A stretch of DNA of 64,000 nucleotides from Prochilodus magdalenae (lineage: Eukaryota > Chordata > Actinopteri > Characiformes > Prochilodontidae), in NCBI GenBank assembly GCA_024036415.1, contig JAMWET010000473.1, positions 553,501 to 617,500 on the forward strand. The letters run 5' to 3'. A program made the translations under genes and the position numbers. Position 1 is the first letter of the stretch; each line of letters opens with the position of its first letter. The notes beneath the pieces are model-generated. The model saw only the letters and a list, made by a program, of their open reading frames with translations. It was not told the DNA's origin and made no database searches. Shown here in pieces: positions 25,170 to 37,942 of the stretch.

Positions 25170-25640
25170 ACTTATTTATTCCCTTATGTTGGTCCGAGGT
25201 TTCACCTTTTTCAAATTAACAGTAAGATGCCAACTGCATGACAAAGAGATTTGTAAATGGCTTCCACGAAAGAAGCCCTTCCTGAGACCACAACACGAAG
25301 ACAACTTTACAGAATTACAACTGGAATCGCATGTTGTGGTCAGGAAACAACGGAATCTCATACTCATGGTAAAATATGGTGGTGGGTATTTGATGACTTG
25401 GGGCTATTTGATGTTTGTGGGTCTTGTTAATGGCATAATGAATTTTATTACCAGAACATTTTAACTTAAAATCTGGTTGCCTCAGCCAGAAGGCTGAACT
25501 GGGCCATCCAACAAGACAATCATCTGTAACACATGTCAAAATTAGCAAAACAATGCTTGTAGCATCATAACATCAAGATTTTACAATAGCTCTCTTGTTT
25601 TCCAGACTTGGGCTCCTGAAATCTGTGGTCTCAACTGAAG
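25170..25640 (+). pseudogene. Decayed Tc1/mariner transposase
   Basis: The + strand frame contains RKKPFLRPQHED, the Tc1-type block following the DNA-binding domain. About 45 residues later comes KYGGGYLMTWGYL, matching the 'HGGGSVMVWG' catalytic-core block, followed by a block recalling the HxDND segment near 25515 in another frame. The catalytic aspartates are not preserved in one frame and stops and shifts interrupt it, so this is a dead copy. Terminal inverted repeats were not found. Confidence 0.65.
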
Positions 25641-26534
25641 AGGGCTGTTCACAAGAGAAAACCCATAAATCTGAAAGAGTTGGAAATGTTCTGCAAGGGC
25701 TCTCCATCCTTGTTATACACTACAAAATGAGTGCTGTCATTTTCACCTGAGGAGGTTCCACCAAATGTGGAATTTGGGATGTCCATATTTTTGGAATCTG
25801 CATTTTTATAGAAAATGTGTGTTACTAAAGAAAAAACCTCCAAAAATCATTTTGACAATAAAAGCATGATACTTACCCATTTATTAAAGCCCAAAATATT
25901 ACTCATTGCATGTGTGTTTCTTTTCATTGTGTTTCATTTTAGCTAGTTTCCAGTTAAATATTGGTGCCAATATTTCTGGAGTTGACTGTTTCTCTTCAAC
26001 CTGATGCGAATATGCCATTTACATACCATATTTCTTTACATTCTGATGTTTTTTTTAGCTCATTTCCAAATATCACATAAACCACATTGCACCTTTAAAT
26101 TTGCACATAAACAAGTAGAGATATTACTGTTAAGTGCTGTTATGCTTTATTTTCCAGATGTCTTTCACAATAAGTCTTTATCAGAGTAAGCCAGTGCATA
26201 GATGCTGCAGAAAACATGAACATGCTACAATATTGTTTTTATTGAGTTCAGAGGCAATTGTGTTTACCTTGTCAGCAGTTGCTGTAATGAAAGAGTAAAA
26301 TGTTAAGTAGGATTAACGAATCACAAATCAGTCTTTGAAGCCATGCACTTATAGTGAATAAAATCAGAAGGTGACACAACTAGCAGTTAGCCTGTCAGCT
26401 GGACAAAACTATGATTCTTAGTTTGTGCTAGGAAGCCTAAGTTCAAGAAAATGTCACATGGTAGCTCAAGTCATACCCCAGTGGTGAAGCATTTTTCAGA
26501 AAGTGACTGACAAGTATTTAATAGTATAATTAAT
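25641..26534. other. Intergenic, AT-rich
   Basis: No exon or RNA gene recognised; A/T-rich sequence with short frames only. Confidence 0.4.
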
Positions 26535-26539
26535 TATGC

Positions 26540-26790
26540 TTCTAGGTCACAGGGGATGCTGAAGCGTGTTACAGCACTCACTGGACAGAAGGCGATAAAA
26601 ACATCCTGAACAGTCGATCGCACACAGACAAGCACACCTATACATTCACACCTAGAGGCAATGTAGCATCTCCAGTTCACATGACTGCAAAACAGAAGGA
26701 CCTCTGACATCCCAGCCAGAAACAAACTCAGGCACGTCGTGCTGTGAGGTGACAGCACTATCCACTGTGCCAACATGCCACCCTTTAATG
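26540..26790 (+). repeat. Fish-type interspersed repeat, copy 1
   Basis: Contains CACTCACTGGACAGAAGGC, TACATTCACACCTAGAGGCA, then TAGCATCTCCAGTTCACATG and AGGTGACAGCACTATCCACT. The same block order (CTCACTGGATGCAAGGCAGA, then CATTCACTCACACACTAACA and TGGCATCTCCAAATCAC) occurs at 35490-35665. I recognise this as a repeat common in teleost genomes but cannot name the family. Confidence 0.55.
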
Positions 26791-26879
26791 GGATAATGTG
26801 CTCAGAAAAGATGCAAGAAATCAAAAACAGTACTCTGAAAAGAAATACGGTCACCCTAGTAGACCTGGCATGCTAAGTT

Positions 26880-27235
26880 GACCTCTTTTGCCAGCTGAAC
26901 GTACTGGATAAAAGTCTGCCAGGGAAAGACGCACTCATGTCTGCACCGAAGCTCCATCTTTTTCACAGGCAAGTATCTGACCGTCATGCTGTCCCACTTT
27001 CCGACTTTGGAAATTATCTCCCGTTTTCTAAATGCCAACATTCCTGGAAAGATGGCCGAATATATGACGGCGCTCACACCGATCCCAGAATTTAATCCGT
27101 GAGGACTCTGCTGCCATTGAGAGGGACATTCAGCTGTTCTCAAGTCCCTTCTCCGCTGACGTGGAAGGAGTGCAGGAGGATGTACAGTTGGAACTCATTT
27201 AAATGCAACGCGTTGATGTTACTCTTCACAGTCGC
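26880..27235 (+). pseudogene. hAT-like transposase remnant (GTF2IRD2/ZBED-related type)
   Basis: A + strand frame reads LNVLDKSLPGKDALMS at about 26895-26942, resembling the 'LNxLNLxLQGKxxLV' block of domesticated and free hAT transposases. In a shifted frame near 27118-27201 it reads ERDIQLFSSPFSADVE and VQEDVQLELI, matching the 'NFELxxNPFAVDVExxPxxLQMELIELQ' block of the same proteins. Stops and frameshifts separate the blocks, so it is not functional. Family placement rests on remembered motif similarity. Confidence 0.55.
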
Positions 27236-29238
27236 CACCAGAAATGCCTAGGTTTCTTCTAATGAGGTGTTTCACTGCTTCAATTAAGATGATAAATTAA
27301 TGAGTGAAATCTGAAGAATCTTAGTTTATGGAATACTGTTACAGTACTGTAGCATGTTTGGGAGATGCTTGCATGTTAGTTTTGGGTTGTCTGTCTAGGC
27401 ACTCTTATACTGAAGCCAGGGCTAGCCCTCCATGGTGGGGGATATGTGTTGTAGACAGAAGGGACTGAGTTCAGTCCAGAGATGATAGTGATGAGAAAAT
27501 GGCCTAGGTTAGGGTTAAAGAATACTGATTGTGTACAGCAAAATGGTTGGTTGATCCAGCATCCACAACTCGTGCAAAAATTGTGCCTACAGCATGCTAC
27601 AGTACTTGCCCCATCTTCTAAGTTTGACAGTCAAATAAAAAGGCAAAGAAACATTTTGACATGGTTGCCATTAAAGAGCTATTGTTGTTTTTTGACAAAA
27701 ATTCATCAAAATGTTTTAAATTTTTTACTGAATCTCTACAGAGAGATGGTTCCTCAGGTCAGCAACTTAAACTTTAGTTCCAGCTGCATGTAGTTATATG
27801 ACTCACATCTAGATTCTGACTCGCCCTTAAATGACTTATGACTTGATATTTCAGCCTGATTATATTTGTATCACCCAATTTAATGTGGTTAATTAATTAT
27901 GCAGTCATTACTGTAATGTGGTTCTCCTGAAGCTCACAGTGATGCCAGGTTTAATAAAGCTTTTAGTAAATCCAAGCTTTAAGGAAAGTTCTACCGGGAA
28001 GCCTGTAATGTTATGTGCTACATTCGTTTATTACTCCAGTCTTTAAAATGACTTTACTTGGCTTTATGACTTTATCTCTTCTGCTGCTTTCAGGTGCTGC
28101 CGGTCCAGTGTTCCCTTAATTCCTTTTCACCACCACCAATTTAGCCCTGCCCGCTTGTCTAGATCCACATGGGTCTTGGCATCCAAGGCCTGGACCGAAG
28201 ATGGGGCTTACACCAAGGACTTTTATTTTCAAATTATTGTTGTCCTTCAAACTTTAAAATACATTGATGGAATTTCTCTCCCCCCAACTGTTGTAGAACT
28301 AGCCTGTAATTGCAAGACAATGTTCGGTCGACAGGGCACAACAAAGAGATAGATGTCAGATAATCTAGCAGAAGTCCTAATAAATTACTGATTACATTCC
28401 TTCAAAACCTTTTCGTTCTTTTTCTTTCATCGCCATTACATTACTGCATGTAGCGCTTCAGTTCTGTCCGGACAGATTTTTAAACAGAGATTTTTTGTAC
28501 CCCTTTTAAACCCGACAGGATTTCTATAGTGGTTTATTACAACTCAATGCCTGCTGGCTCACGCATTCCAGAGACTCAAGACATCTGAACATCTCAGCCT
28601 CTAGGTAAGGCCAAAGTTCCATACCAATTAAATCGTACCAATTAAATAATTTTCCTAGATTAACAAGGACCCTTTACCGATGAGAATCCATGTCCCTCTC
28701 CATCTGTGCTACAGCGGATGGGTGGGACAGGGCCTGCAGCATGCTGAAGCAGAACGTGTGTGGAGAGGACAGGGTGGAGACAGACTGAGCACACACGCTT
28801 TACAGCCCCTGGGACAAACTAGAGGCCCAGAGCAGAGTGTTATACACCAATACTGTATGGTTTGCTCAGAGTCCTGGTGAAGAGAGCAAGGGAATAGGAC
28901 AGTCAGTTGAGGTACTGCAAATTCTCGTCTCTACATAGCTGTTGCATCACACGGCTTCGAGACATCTACTGTTTATCAAATCCAAAACCAAGTATGCAGG
29001 ATTGAGACTGGTAATAACTGTTTCCTTGCAGATAGCCCAGCTGGAGAACTGTTTTTACACAAACAGCGCCTTGGACCTTGGATGCTTCAGATTCCAGAGG
29101 CGTGCCATGGTGACCAGCACATAATCACTGTTGTGAACATATCATTTATGTGTTTTTGGGATGATAGATCTGCTTGCTGGCTAGGCTGGGATAATTATCT
29201 TAGTAGTAGTGGACATCCAGTAAATGGTATTTCTATGG

Positions 29239-29239
<1 letters not shown>
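27236..29239. other. Intergenic; includes one copy of a local 53-bp duplication
   Basis: No exon identified. The segment 28504-28556 recurs at 29336-29388 in the same orientation. The AT-rich block at 27790-27960 is free of recognised repeats. Confidence 0.4.
28504..28556 (+). repeat. Local direct repeat, copy A
   Basis: Includes TTTATTACAACTCAATGCCT; the partner at 29336-29388 reads TTTATTACAATTCAATGCCT. Only a handful of differences over about 53 bases, separated by about 0.8 kb. Confidence 0.7.
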
Positions 29240-29273
<34 letters not shown>

Positions 29274-29276
29274 TTA
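29240..29276. repeat. (TTTA)n microsatellite
   Basis: About nine ATTT units. A second, shorter tract lies at 29456-29473, just beyond the duplicate segment at 29336. Confidence 0.9.
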
Positions 29277-29335
29277 TTGTGCTTTAGTTCTATCCTGATT
29301 TTCTTCATTTTCAAATAAATATTAATTAAAGCAGT

Positions 29336-29388
29336 GTTAAACCTGACAGGATTTTTATAGTGATTTATTACAATTCAATGCCTGCTGC
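29336..29388 (+). repeat. Local direct repeat, copy B
   Basis: Partner of 28504-28556, same orientation. It lies between two (TTTA)n tracts, which could mark the 3' tail of an old retroposed or duplicated segment. Confidence 0.7.
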
Positions 29389-29455
29389 TAATAACTAAAA
29401 TTGTGTAATAAACACTTGATATCCAACCAACTGATATCTAATAACATTTATTTAT

Positions 29456-29473
29456 TTATTTATTTATTTATTT
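29456..29473. repeat. Short (TTTA)n tract
   Basis: About four and a half TTTA units after ACATTTA. Confidence 0.8.
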
Positions 29474-32400
29474 ACACAACTTTAATCTTAATCTGCTGGT
29501 GGGCAAAGTGACTTTTTATCATTAGTTGTTGTATTAGTTGTATCTGATAGATAACACATTTGGAATGTTTGTAACGGTCATAGTGGTAAAAGTCACTAGC
29601 GGTGCTGCACATAGCATTTTCACAGGCTTTATGCTATGGCTTATACAGCGAAATAATAGTGCAAACTTATGTTTGGCTTTATGCCAGTCATCCACCAGCC
29701 TGCTATAACAAACTAGGTAAAACTAGGTAACTGCTTTAGCTGGAAAACAAAACAAGATTTTCTCAATATGCTGAATGTCAGTATCAGTTCTATCATCCTC
29801 TTAAAGACTTTCAGGAATGGTAGGAATGAAGAAGATAATTGAACATGAGGGAAAACTGAACCTTTGCACTTGGCTAAAGCTTGCCTTATTTATCTCCAGA
29901 ATTGGACTAAAATGTAAATGCGTGTTTTTACAGTGGACGCAGGGGCCATAAGCAGTATTGTAATTGGGCTCACATGGTTATTAAGCTCAGCGGATTCATG
30001 CAAAACCTGCTGGCCCTGCTTTCAGTGGTCTAGTAATAAGGCTAGTATATCAGCCTGGCTTACTGTAATGAGAGCCCACGTAATTGTTGCGAGGGGGTAA
30101 GTTTATTATGGAAAAATTCAAACAAAAACAGGCCCTGGTTCCAATTAAAGATCCGCCGCCTCCAGCCCCCATAGTACGGAAGAGGGAAAGTGAGAAGGAA
30201 AAGAAAGCTCTGGATAATTTGTGAAGCTTTGACACTGATGTTGGCTATGAAGGAGTTAAAGTCTTTTTGCTCATAAATTTGACCTTCTGAGGATTTTTGT
30301 TTTTTTTAATCCATTCAGAGCACATTGTAAAAGATGGCAAGTTATGAGTTAGCCATGTGCTGCTGTACACTGTCTTCCAATTGGTTGCTGTAGGTCAGCC
30401 CAACTTCTCACTAGAACTCAACGTACGTTGTCTTGAGGAACGCCTGCTTGAAGACATTCACAAGATCGGAGCAGGCAACAAGGCTAGGGTCTCATCTGGA
30501 ATGCATAACGCTCTCCATTTCAACATGATATCTGGCTGCTAACCAAGATTAGGGGCTTAACCATGTGTGTGTATTGCGTATATGTGCATCTGTAGTAGAG
30601 GTGTGGGCCAAATGAGAGCCAGAGGACAACTCGCTTGAATGAAAACAACAAAACCTCTCCACAGTGTGATTCCCTTCCTCAGTCCTGATGCCTGTCCTCT
30701 TGTTGGTCGCACGTCAGGAAAACAGCAACAATGTGTTTCAGACTTTCTGCCAAGTCTGCAAGCCAACAGATGAGCAAGGCACGCGCACACACGCACCATG
30801 GCCCCAGCACTCTGCCAGGCCTTTTCTTCTCAGTCCTATTGTACTTTGAACATTTGAAACCAATTTTCAACAAGAGCAGAGCAGAGCACTTACGGGGTAA
30901 CAAAATGGAAAGTATCTGTATGGTTTTAAAAAAAATGGTGTGGAATATCAGTCCCTGCTCACGCATTCCACTTGCCGGGATTAAGGAAGAGTCTGAAATG
31001 GGTGGGGAGATGTGTTTGTGCAAGGAGAAGAATGTGCAGTCACTTGACTTAAAAAAAAAAAAACAACTTTTCTCCAGTTCAACAGCTGAGGGGACTCAGA
31101 CAGATTGCTCTAGCAGTGCCACCAATGTGTACACAGACGTCGATACCGTACAAGTGTGTCTGCTGTTATTTGGAAACTGTCATCTGAGGAGATTCACATC
31201 TGCCCGTCTGCGTGGATTATCGAGGGTTTTTGACGAGTTGTGTGCGTCAGAGACAGAAGGAAAGATAAAGAGAGAGAGTGAGAGAGAGAGTGAAAGCCAA
31301 GGCTGACTATAAGAACCAGCAGAGGTCAGAGCTTTTAACACAGCGAGCCAACACCCGGGATGAGGTAACTGCTCGGCATCCAGAAACAGGTCTCACTTGA
31401 GCAGAGGAAAACCTCCCACCACTCTCTCAGGTCATACGCGACCTCTGTTGCTCCCTCAACCTACGCCATCACAGAACCATGCCAAAAGGCTGTTAGCCAT
31501 AATGGGTGCCATGTCTGACAGTAATGACCGGTAGTAATCAGGCTTTTCTCCCCCACGCAGAATAGCACAAACTTAAGCAGCACTTGGGTGAGTCTGAGGG
31601 AGGTGAATTTACAACAAAGCCACGGGTATGGGGTTGGTGAAAGGATCTGTTGTGAAAGATGTAGGAATGAGTGGCAAAGCTGTGGATGTCTGCTTAAGCG
31701 ACCATACTGCATAATACACTGATAATCACGTCTGTTTTTAGCTTTTTAGACAAAGATGGCTCAAAAATGGCTTAACAAGAAGGTTTACTTACATGAAGGA
31801 GTAGTTTGTAACCTTTAGCCGTGAGGGTGCGCATTGCAACCAACATAATTCCCCACCCACCCCTCCCTTCCCGAGAACTTAGAATGGCAATCTGGTGTTC
31901 CACCATTGAGTAAATTCATGGCATGGTTACATTTTGCTTTTTCATGTTTCCACTTCGTTGATAGCCAAGATGTATCTTCCTTTGCTTTTCTACTTAGCAT
32001 GATCATATCATATGATTAGCACAGAGTTATAACTCTCTAATAATTTCTAATTTCTCATTGTGTTTTTATGCATTTTGAAACCATTTATGGTGTAATAAGA
32101 ACACCTGAACAAGAATCTGGCAAATAAGAAGCTGAAAGTCAGAGCTAAAATTTAAATGCTGCACCATATGTTCTCTGTAAAATCTATATAGATATAGCCA
32201 AGCGAGTTGTTCTAGATGATTCAGACTTCATTTCATTCAGAGCTTAATAAAAGGCCCAAAATGTTAGACCAACTATCAGCAACATTACAAAGTGACAGAA
32301 AAATCAACCAAACAATTTTTGAATTCTAATAGGTGGGACCAATTTTGTAAGAAAAGTCACAACTCTAGGCCTTCTGGAAGCCCAAGACACTTTACCAACT

Positions 32401-34725
32401 GTAAAAACAGTTGTACATGCAGTAAACAGTTTGTTATAAATGGAAAACTGTGGTGGCAGTTCTATTCCAGGACCCTCTACTGATAGAGAGATGGTGAAAC
32501 GATGAAACGGTGAAAAGGTAAACATACGCTGACATGTCTATCACAAGCTTCAAGCTAAACATGGAATGTTCTTTAGAGCCAGAAAGGTCTGTATTTTATC
32601 GAAAATGGCAAAATTGCATCAATTATCATTACCTTGATAACAAGCTACCAGAATCCTATAGGGACACTGCTAGAAATGAACTTTGTTTTAAAGGTTACAG
32701 AGTTTTGATGGTTGTAACACATATTGAAGGTGTTGCTTTAATAGTCAGAGTTCACTGGTTTCCTTTTAGTAATGGTGTTTGGATTCAGATCAGTAAGGTT
32801 AAACTGAAGGATGCAGAAGGACCAGTGTGTTAAGCGTTGTATTCTGAATGGTTAATTTCTCAGCTCGTTTATTCATTACAGTGTTAGTTACATAGGAAAC
32901 TGACTGAAACCATTTCAACAGCAGCTAATATCTCTTTAAGTATCACTTCAGCCGTGAGCTAGCAACCTGATATTAGCGCAGAACGCCTCTTAGCTCATCA
33001 TGCTGGAAGGTATAATTTCCTATGTCTTTCACCTCAAAGCCAAGTCTCACAGAACAGCTCCAGCTAATTCAGATGTCACATTTTATTTGTATAAATGAAG
33101 AACAAAAAATCCAGATCCAAGTGAGTGAGCCAAAGATGAGAAAATTCCCTGAGAGCTAGAGGGAGAAACTTTTTTTAGGGATAAAGACTCAAAAGAAGAA
33201 CACAATATTAACACAATAATAACAGCAAGAGTTACAAGAATTATGAATGGCGAGACCGAGGAAGAGAAATCATCAGGAATGAGTGTTCAGGTTAACCAAA
33301 GAAATGATGACTGATGTTAGTCTATTAAAGGTCATCTAAAAAGGATCAGAATGCCTATTACATCTAGCAACTGAAGTACATCTAGGACTAATCATGGGCT
33401 AATCAATTCTGAAGACAATTATGAGGTGGATGAAAGTTACTTTCAAACACTAATTTCAAGGACTAATCAAGGACTTCTGAAGACCATCATGACTAGGATC
33501 GGGTTGCAGCTAAGTGCTGCGGGGCAATACTTTTTTTTTCAGAAACAGGCTTGATGACTTCTGGTGTAAAGAGAATGTGACCTGTTCTTGGATCTTCTGT
33601 TACCTCAAAACAGCCAAACTCCCTAAGGTGATGTTCAGGGTGAGATAACCAGTGTTGGCTAAATAGACAAGAATGTGTCATTTGTGTTTGTTACGCAAGG
33701 AATGACATGAGTGTCGGTGGACCTTAGCACAGAGATGGTGATCCCAAAGGACACAGTTTCAATGACTAGTTAGAGGTCAGCCCTGGGCGAGGTAGAATCT
33801 GCCAAAGCCTTTCACCAATTCGCAGTGGCCATCCCCCAAGAAAAGCACTGGGTTGATTCCTCAGAGCTGAGTATCCGCCTTAACCTGTGATAGTGGTGTG
33901 TGTGCTGATGACACAGTCTCAAACAGGAAGCCAGGGCTAATGACTAGCAGATGGTGAAGGCAGTTGGGGTCCTTGGATCTGGCTTTCGTCGTGGTGTGTG
34001 TTTGCGATTTCTTTGGGTATTGCTGCTGTTCAGGGAGGGCGAGAGAGATGGGGTGAGTCCAGGGTCTGATGGTGAAGCAGAGTGGAACCCTTTGAAAGTC
34101 TAAAATCTGACTAATAGAGTTAAAGCAGCACAGATGTTATCTCCTGTTTGGCCAGGGTGCAATAAAGATCTCACGTTTAGCTTTAAAAGGCTAAAACAAG
34201 CGCTGGAAATGCAGTCAGCTTCACTGCGGTGATCATTTGAGTAGCAGACTTGCCTCGGGCTTGTGAGGTCTGAAGATAACACGCAGCTTCCTGAGGAACA
34301 ACAGAACAGTGAGGAATTCACAGTGCTGTCTATTTGCAGCGTGAAACAGAGAGCACTGTGTGTCTGACAAGGAGAGATTTTGTACATCTCCATGTTATAA
34401 GTGTGCCGGGACTGCCCTCTGCTTTCATTGAGGCAGGCTTGGGGCCTCTCTAGCCCCGCCTTCAAGATCTGTGGCCTGTTATCTGATAGTCGCTAAGTGG
34501 CGAAACACAAACAGAGAGAAAAAGAGAGAGGAAGAAAGCTCAAAAAGATCTCAAACATCCCAAAGAACCGAGTACCTCCCTTTCACTACAGGAAAAGCCT
34601 GGAAAACACAGAGGCTTCGTATGAAGAGAGGCAAAACAGCCACCAAAATTACAGTCCTCGTACTGCAGACAAAGCCCTTATCATTCGTCATGCCAAACAG
34701 CTGTTGTAAACGTCCATCCACAGCT
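29474..34725. other. Intergenic desert
   Basis: No exon or RNA gene supported. 29880-30130 is a repeat-free, mixed-composition block with TAATTG/TTATTA-type motifs that could be conserved regulatory DNA. A 191-codon + strand frame (30731-31306) has no recognisable domain and ends in (GA)n low complexity. 32000-32830 and 33480-34090 look like unique or very old repeat DNA; I see nothing definite in them. Confidence 0.4.
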
Positions 34726-34908
34726 ACAAGTAGCCCAGAGGGACATGCTGCGCAAGCTTGGTGGTACACCAGCGTATAAATGCTTACATCCTAAGGGAGA
34801 AAAAAAAGGCATAGGCCCGTTTGTTAGAACACACTCTCACTCCTCCAGGATGCTCAGCATAAGTGGGCCTGGATTTGTTGATCTAACCCATTTCAAAGTG
34901 GTGACACG
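34726..34908 (+). repeat. Partner copy of the segment found inside the Tc1 element
   Basis: This 183-bp segment, starting ACAAGTAGCCCAGAGGGACA and ending AAGTGGTGACACG, recurs at 38342-38526 in the same orientation with only a few differences. There are no terminal inverted repeats and no poly(A) tail at either end, so it does not look like a transposon. It may be the source of the copied segment at 38.3 kb, or both may be copies of another repeat. Confidence 0.85.
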
Positions 34909-37574
34909 TTTGAGTTAGTGTTCATCTCCTACGCCCTGTGGATTTCATGACTTTATCCTCATCTGCTCTTAGCGTCAGGCCGTTCCTCCCTCCGAAAGCA
35001 GGGGGCTTGTGGACGTACAGTGACATGACATAATGCTTCTTTCTGTCTACGCCCAAATAAGCTTTTTTTGTTTCTTTCCATTAAGGTCCACATTTTACAA
35101 CAATCACACTGCAGTGGGCGTTGCCACTCCTCTCTCACTGCCCCGGCACATGTGAGGTTCCCACTGCAGCTGGTCCAGCCAGATGTGCCTGCATTTGGCT
35201 AGTGGAGGGCCGCATCCAGAACTAATCGCAAAATGTTTACCATCCCCCACCCTGCCGCCAACCCGTCACGCTTTCCCTGTGCGCTGCTGTCCTGGCACGC
35301 AAGGGCTAGCACACCCCGGTGGGTGACTTACTGGCCTGCTGTACTGTTCCTAGCTGTCTGGAAGCAACCGTAACTGTCACTGAGGATTTCAGTCCAAATG
35401 ATCTGTACATACATTTCAGTTTGGACTGCTTCTTAAACACTGTGTGCTTTGTTTCACTTAAGAATGGGTCAGTCGATCTAGAGCCACTTATCCTTCTAGG
35501 TTGTGGGGGGTGCTGGAGCCTTACTCAGTGCTCACTGGATGCAAGGCAGAAAACATCCTGGACTTACACATTCACTCACACACTAACACCTAAGGGGCCA
35601 ATCTTGGCATCTCCAAATCACTTGACTGCATATCTTTAAACGGTGGGAGGAAACTGGAGGACTGCAGCTATTATTCATCTACTTAATAGAGGTTTCCAAA
35701 AAGAGAATTATTCGTCCAGAGAGCATGTTAGACATGCAGTCTTAGCAAAAGGGGTTCTATATAGTACTGACAAGGTGTTTTGTCATATAATAACAGTGGT
35801 TTGATGCCTTACAGAATATTTCTTAAAATGGTTCTTTAAGTAACCTAATACTGTTTTTTCTTCATAGAGAAGAACCATTTTGACACGCAAAAAATATTCA
35901 TGCGTTTAGATGTGTATTTTTCATGGATGTCTTTATTAAAGAACCATATTTAAAGAGGCCCCAGATGAAACAATTCAACAAAAATATATGACTGTGGCCC
36001 TTTAAGGCTGTAGAGCAGTTGTACCTAACCCTGGTCCTGCTTCAAGTCAGGAAGCGCTTGTAATCAGCTGTTTAGTTGGACCAGCTGTGTTAGTGCAGAG
36101 AAAGGGAACCAAAAATAAAAGTAGAACATGTGCCATTCAACATCTGTCACAGGCAGAAGGTGTTCCGCACATGGAGTTCATTGCCAATGTGTCAAAAAAT
36201 ATGCTGCAGATTAAGCAAACATAAACATGCATCACATGAAATGAAATAAAAACCAATTACATCTCTATCTAATGGCAGAAGAACCAAAACAAACCTTTCT
36301 ACAAATGGTTTTCAATGGGTTCTGGTTAGCACAACTTTACACAGCAGCTTGTGCCATTTTACACATCATTTGCTGTTGCAGATAAACAAGACTTCCTCCT
36401 CACTCAGTAAATCAACGGCATGCTCCATTCCAGCATCTGGAGGAAGGGACCAGAGATGGTTTGCTGAGATATGTTTCCAGTCTGTTAATTGTTATTAGGC
36501 AGGTCGCGACATAGGGAGGATCCCTGCCTGCTTTAGTGGTCAGGGCCCTAATCAAAGCCAGTCCAAAACAGGCTTACTCGCGCTGATTTGAACCATTCCC
36601 ATCTCGCTCACATCATGAGGTGCTTTGGCAATACAGAATGTTTCAACACGAGGAAATGTTTAAGTCAGCATATTGAATTTTTATGACAATAAATAGATGT
36701 AGCCTTTATTAAGATGGAGCCACATGGTCTGGCTGAAATAAACAGGCAAATGAAATTGCTGTTGCGTATTGTTCGGTGTCAGTCTCACACATGGTGTTTG
36801 AACACATGGATGCAGTTATGATGATAGAAGTAAGGCTTCACTGTAAGCAGAAAGGCACCTCAATTTAGAGGCTCACAAGTGCACTGTGGTACAGGGAGTT
36901 TATGTAGAGATACGTGTAAGAAATCCTTCAGGCTTATATTTTCACAAGGCAGCTTGTGCTATGTGTTAGCTTAACCATGGCCTTCTAAGAACACACACCC
37001 TGTTTCAGACTTCAAAATACAGTGAGTGAATTTGGGGTGAACTGTTGTTTTAGGGTAATTTTAAGACCAGTGAACAAAACATGTAGGTTCTGATGGACTA
37101 CTTCATGACTTCATTTTTGTTTTTATGAATTATTGAGAGCAATTCTGGAGTCAAGAAATGATCAGTCAGGCAGGACCTAGTTTTCAGCTTGCCCAAACAA
37201 AACATGTGGACTCAAATAAGCAGTAGCGTCAAGATGCCTAAAAGACTGCTTAGTGTGTGCTGGCACTGAACTGAAATCACATGAAGGACTCATGGAAGTT
37301 CATTAAGAGTTCCTGCAGTCTATCTCCAAAGAGACCAGCAAACAACAAAAAAACAACCTAACTGATGAACTTTTCATCCCCACTCTAGCACCCTACTCCA
37401 GATCCAACTTATGTAGCAGGGCAATGCAGTAGCAGTAAACATTTAATGCAATAGTTTCAATAAAAATGTAAGCAATTTGCACAAAGGTATGAACCAAATT
37501 TAAGCCTTAAGATGCCTATGTCCAGGATCATCCTAGATGAGTTTTCACTGCTTCTTTTATCCGATCAAACCATT
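34909..37574. other. Intergenic with scattered old repeats
   Basis: Holds a second copy of the fish-type repeat of 26540 (at 35490-35665), 'AGAACCATTT' MITE-like sequence at 35750-35960 and near 36280-36320, and a 'CTAACCCTGGTCCTGCTTC' repeat fragment at 36026-36110. 36450-36770 is repeat-poor. No exon recognised. Confidence 0.4.
35490..35665 (+). repeat. Fish-type interspersed repeat, copy 2
   Basis: GGGTGCTGGAGCCTTACTCA, then CTCACTGGATGCAAGGCAGA, CATTCACTCACACACTAAC and GTGGGAGGAAACTGGAGGA. Same family and order of blocks as 26540-26790. Confidence 0.6.
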
Positions 37575-37942
37575 TACAGTGAGGAAAATAAGTATTTGAA
37601 CACCCTGCGACTTTGCAAGTTCTCCCACTTAGAAATCATAGAGGGGTCTGAAATTTTCATCTTAGGTGCATGTCCACTGTGAGAGACATAATCTATTAAA
37701 AAAATCCGGGAAATCACAATGTATGATTTTTTAATAATTTATTTGTGTGTTACTGCTGCAAATAAGTATTTGAACACCTGTGAAAATCAGTGTTAATATT
37801 TGGTACAGTAGCCTTTGTTTGCAATTACAGAGGTCAAACGTTTCCCGTAGTTTTTCACCAGGTCTGCACACACTGCAGCAGAGATTTTGGCCCATTCCTC
37901 CACACAGATCTTCTCCAGATCAGCCAGGTTTCTGGGCTGTTG

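Noticed and set aside
27500..27530. TTAGGGTTA-like motif
   Set aside because: A single TTAGGGTTA without tandem copies; not an interstitial telomere.
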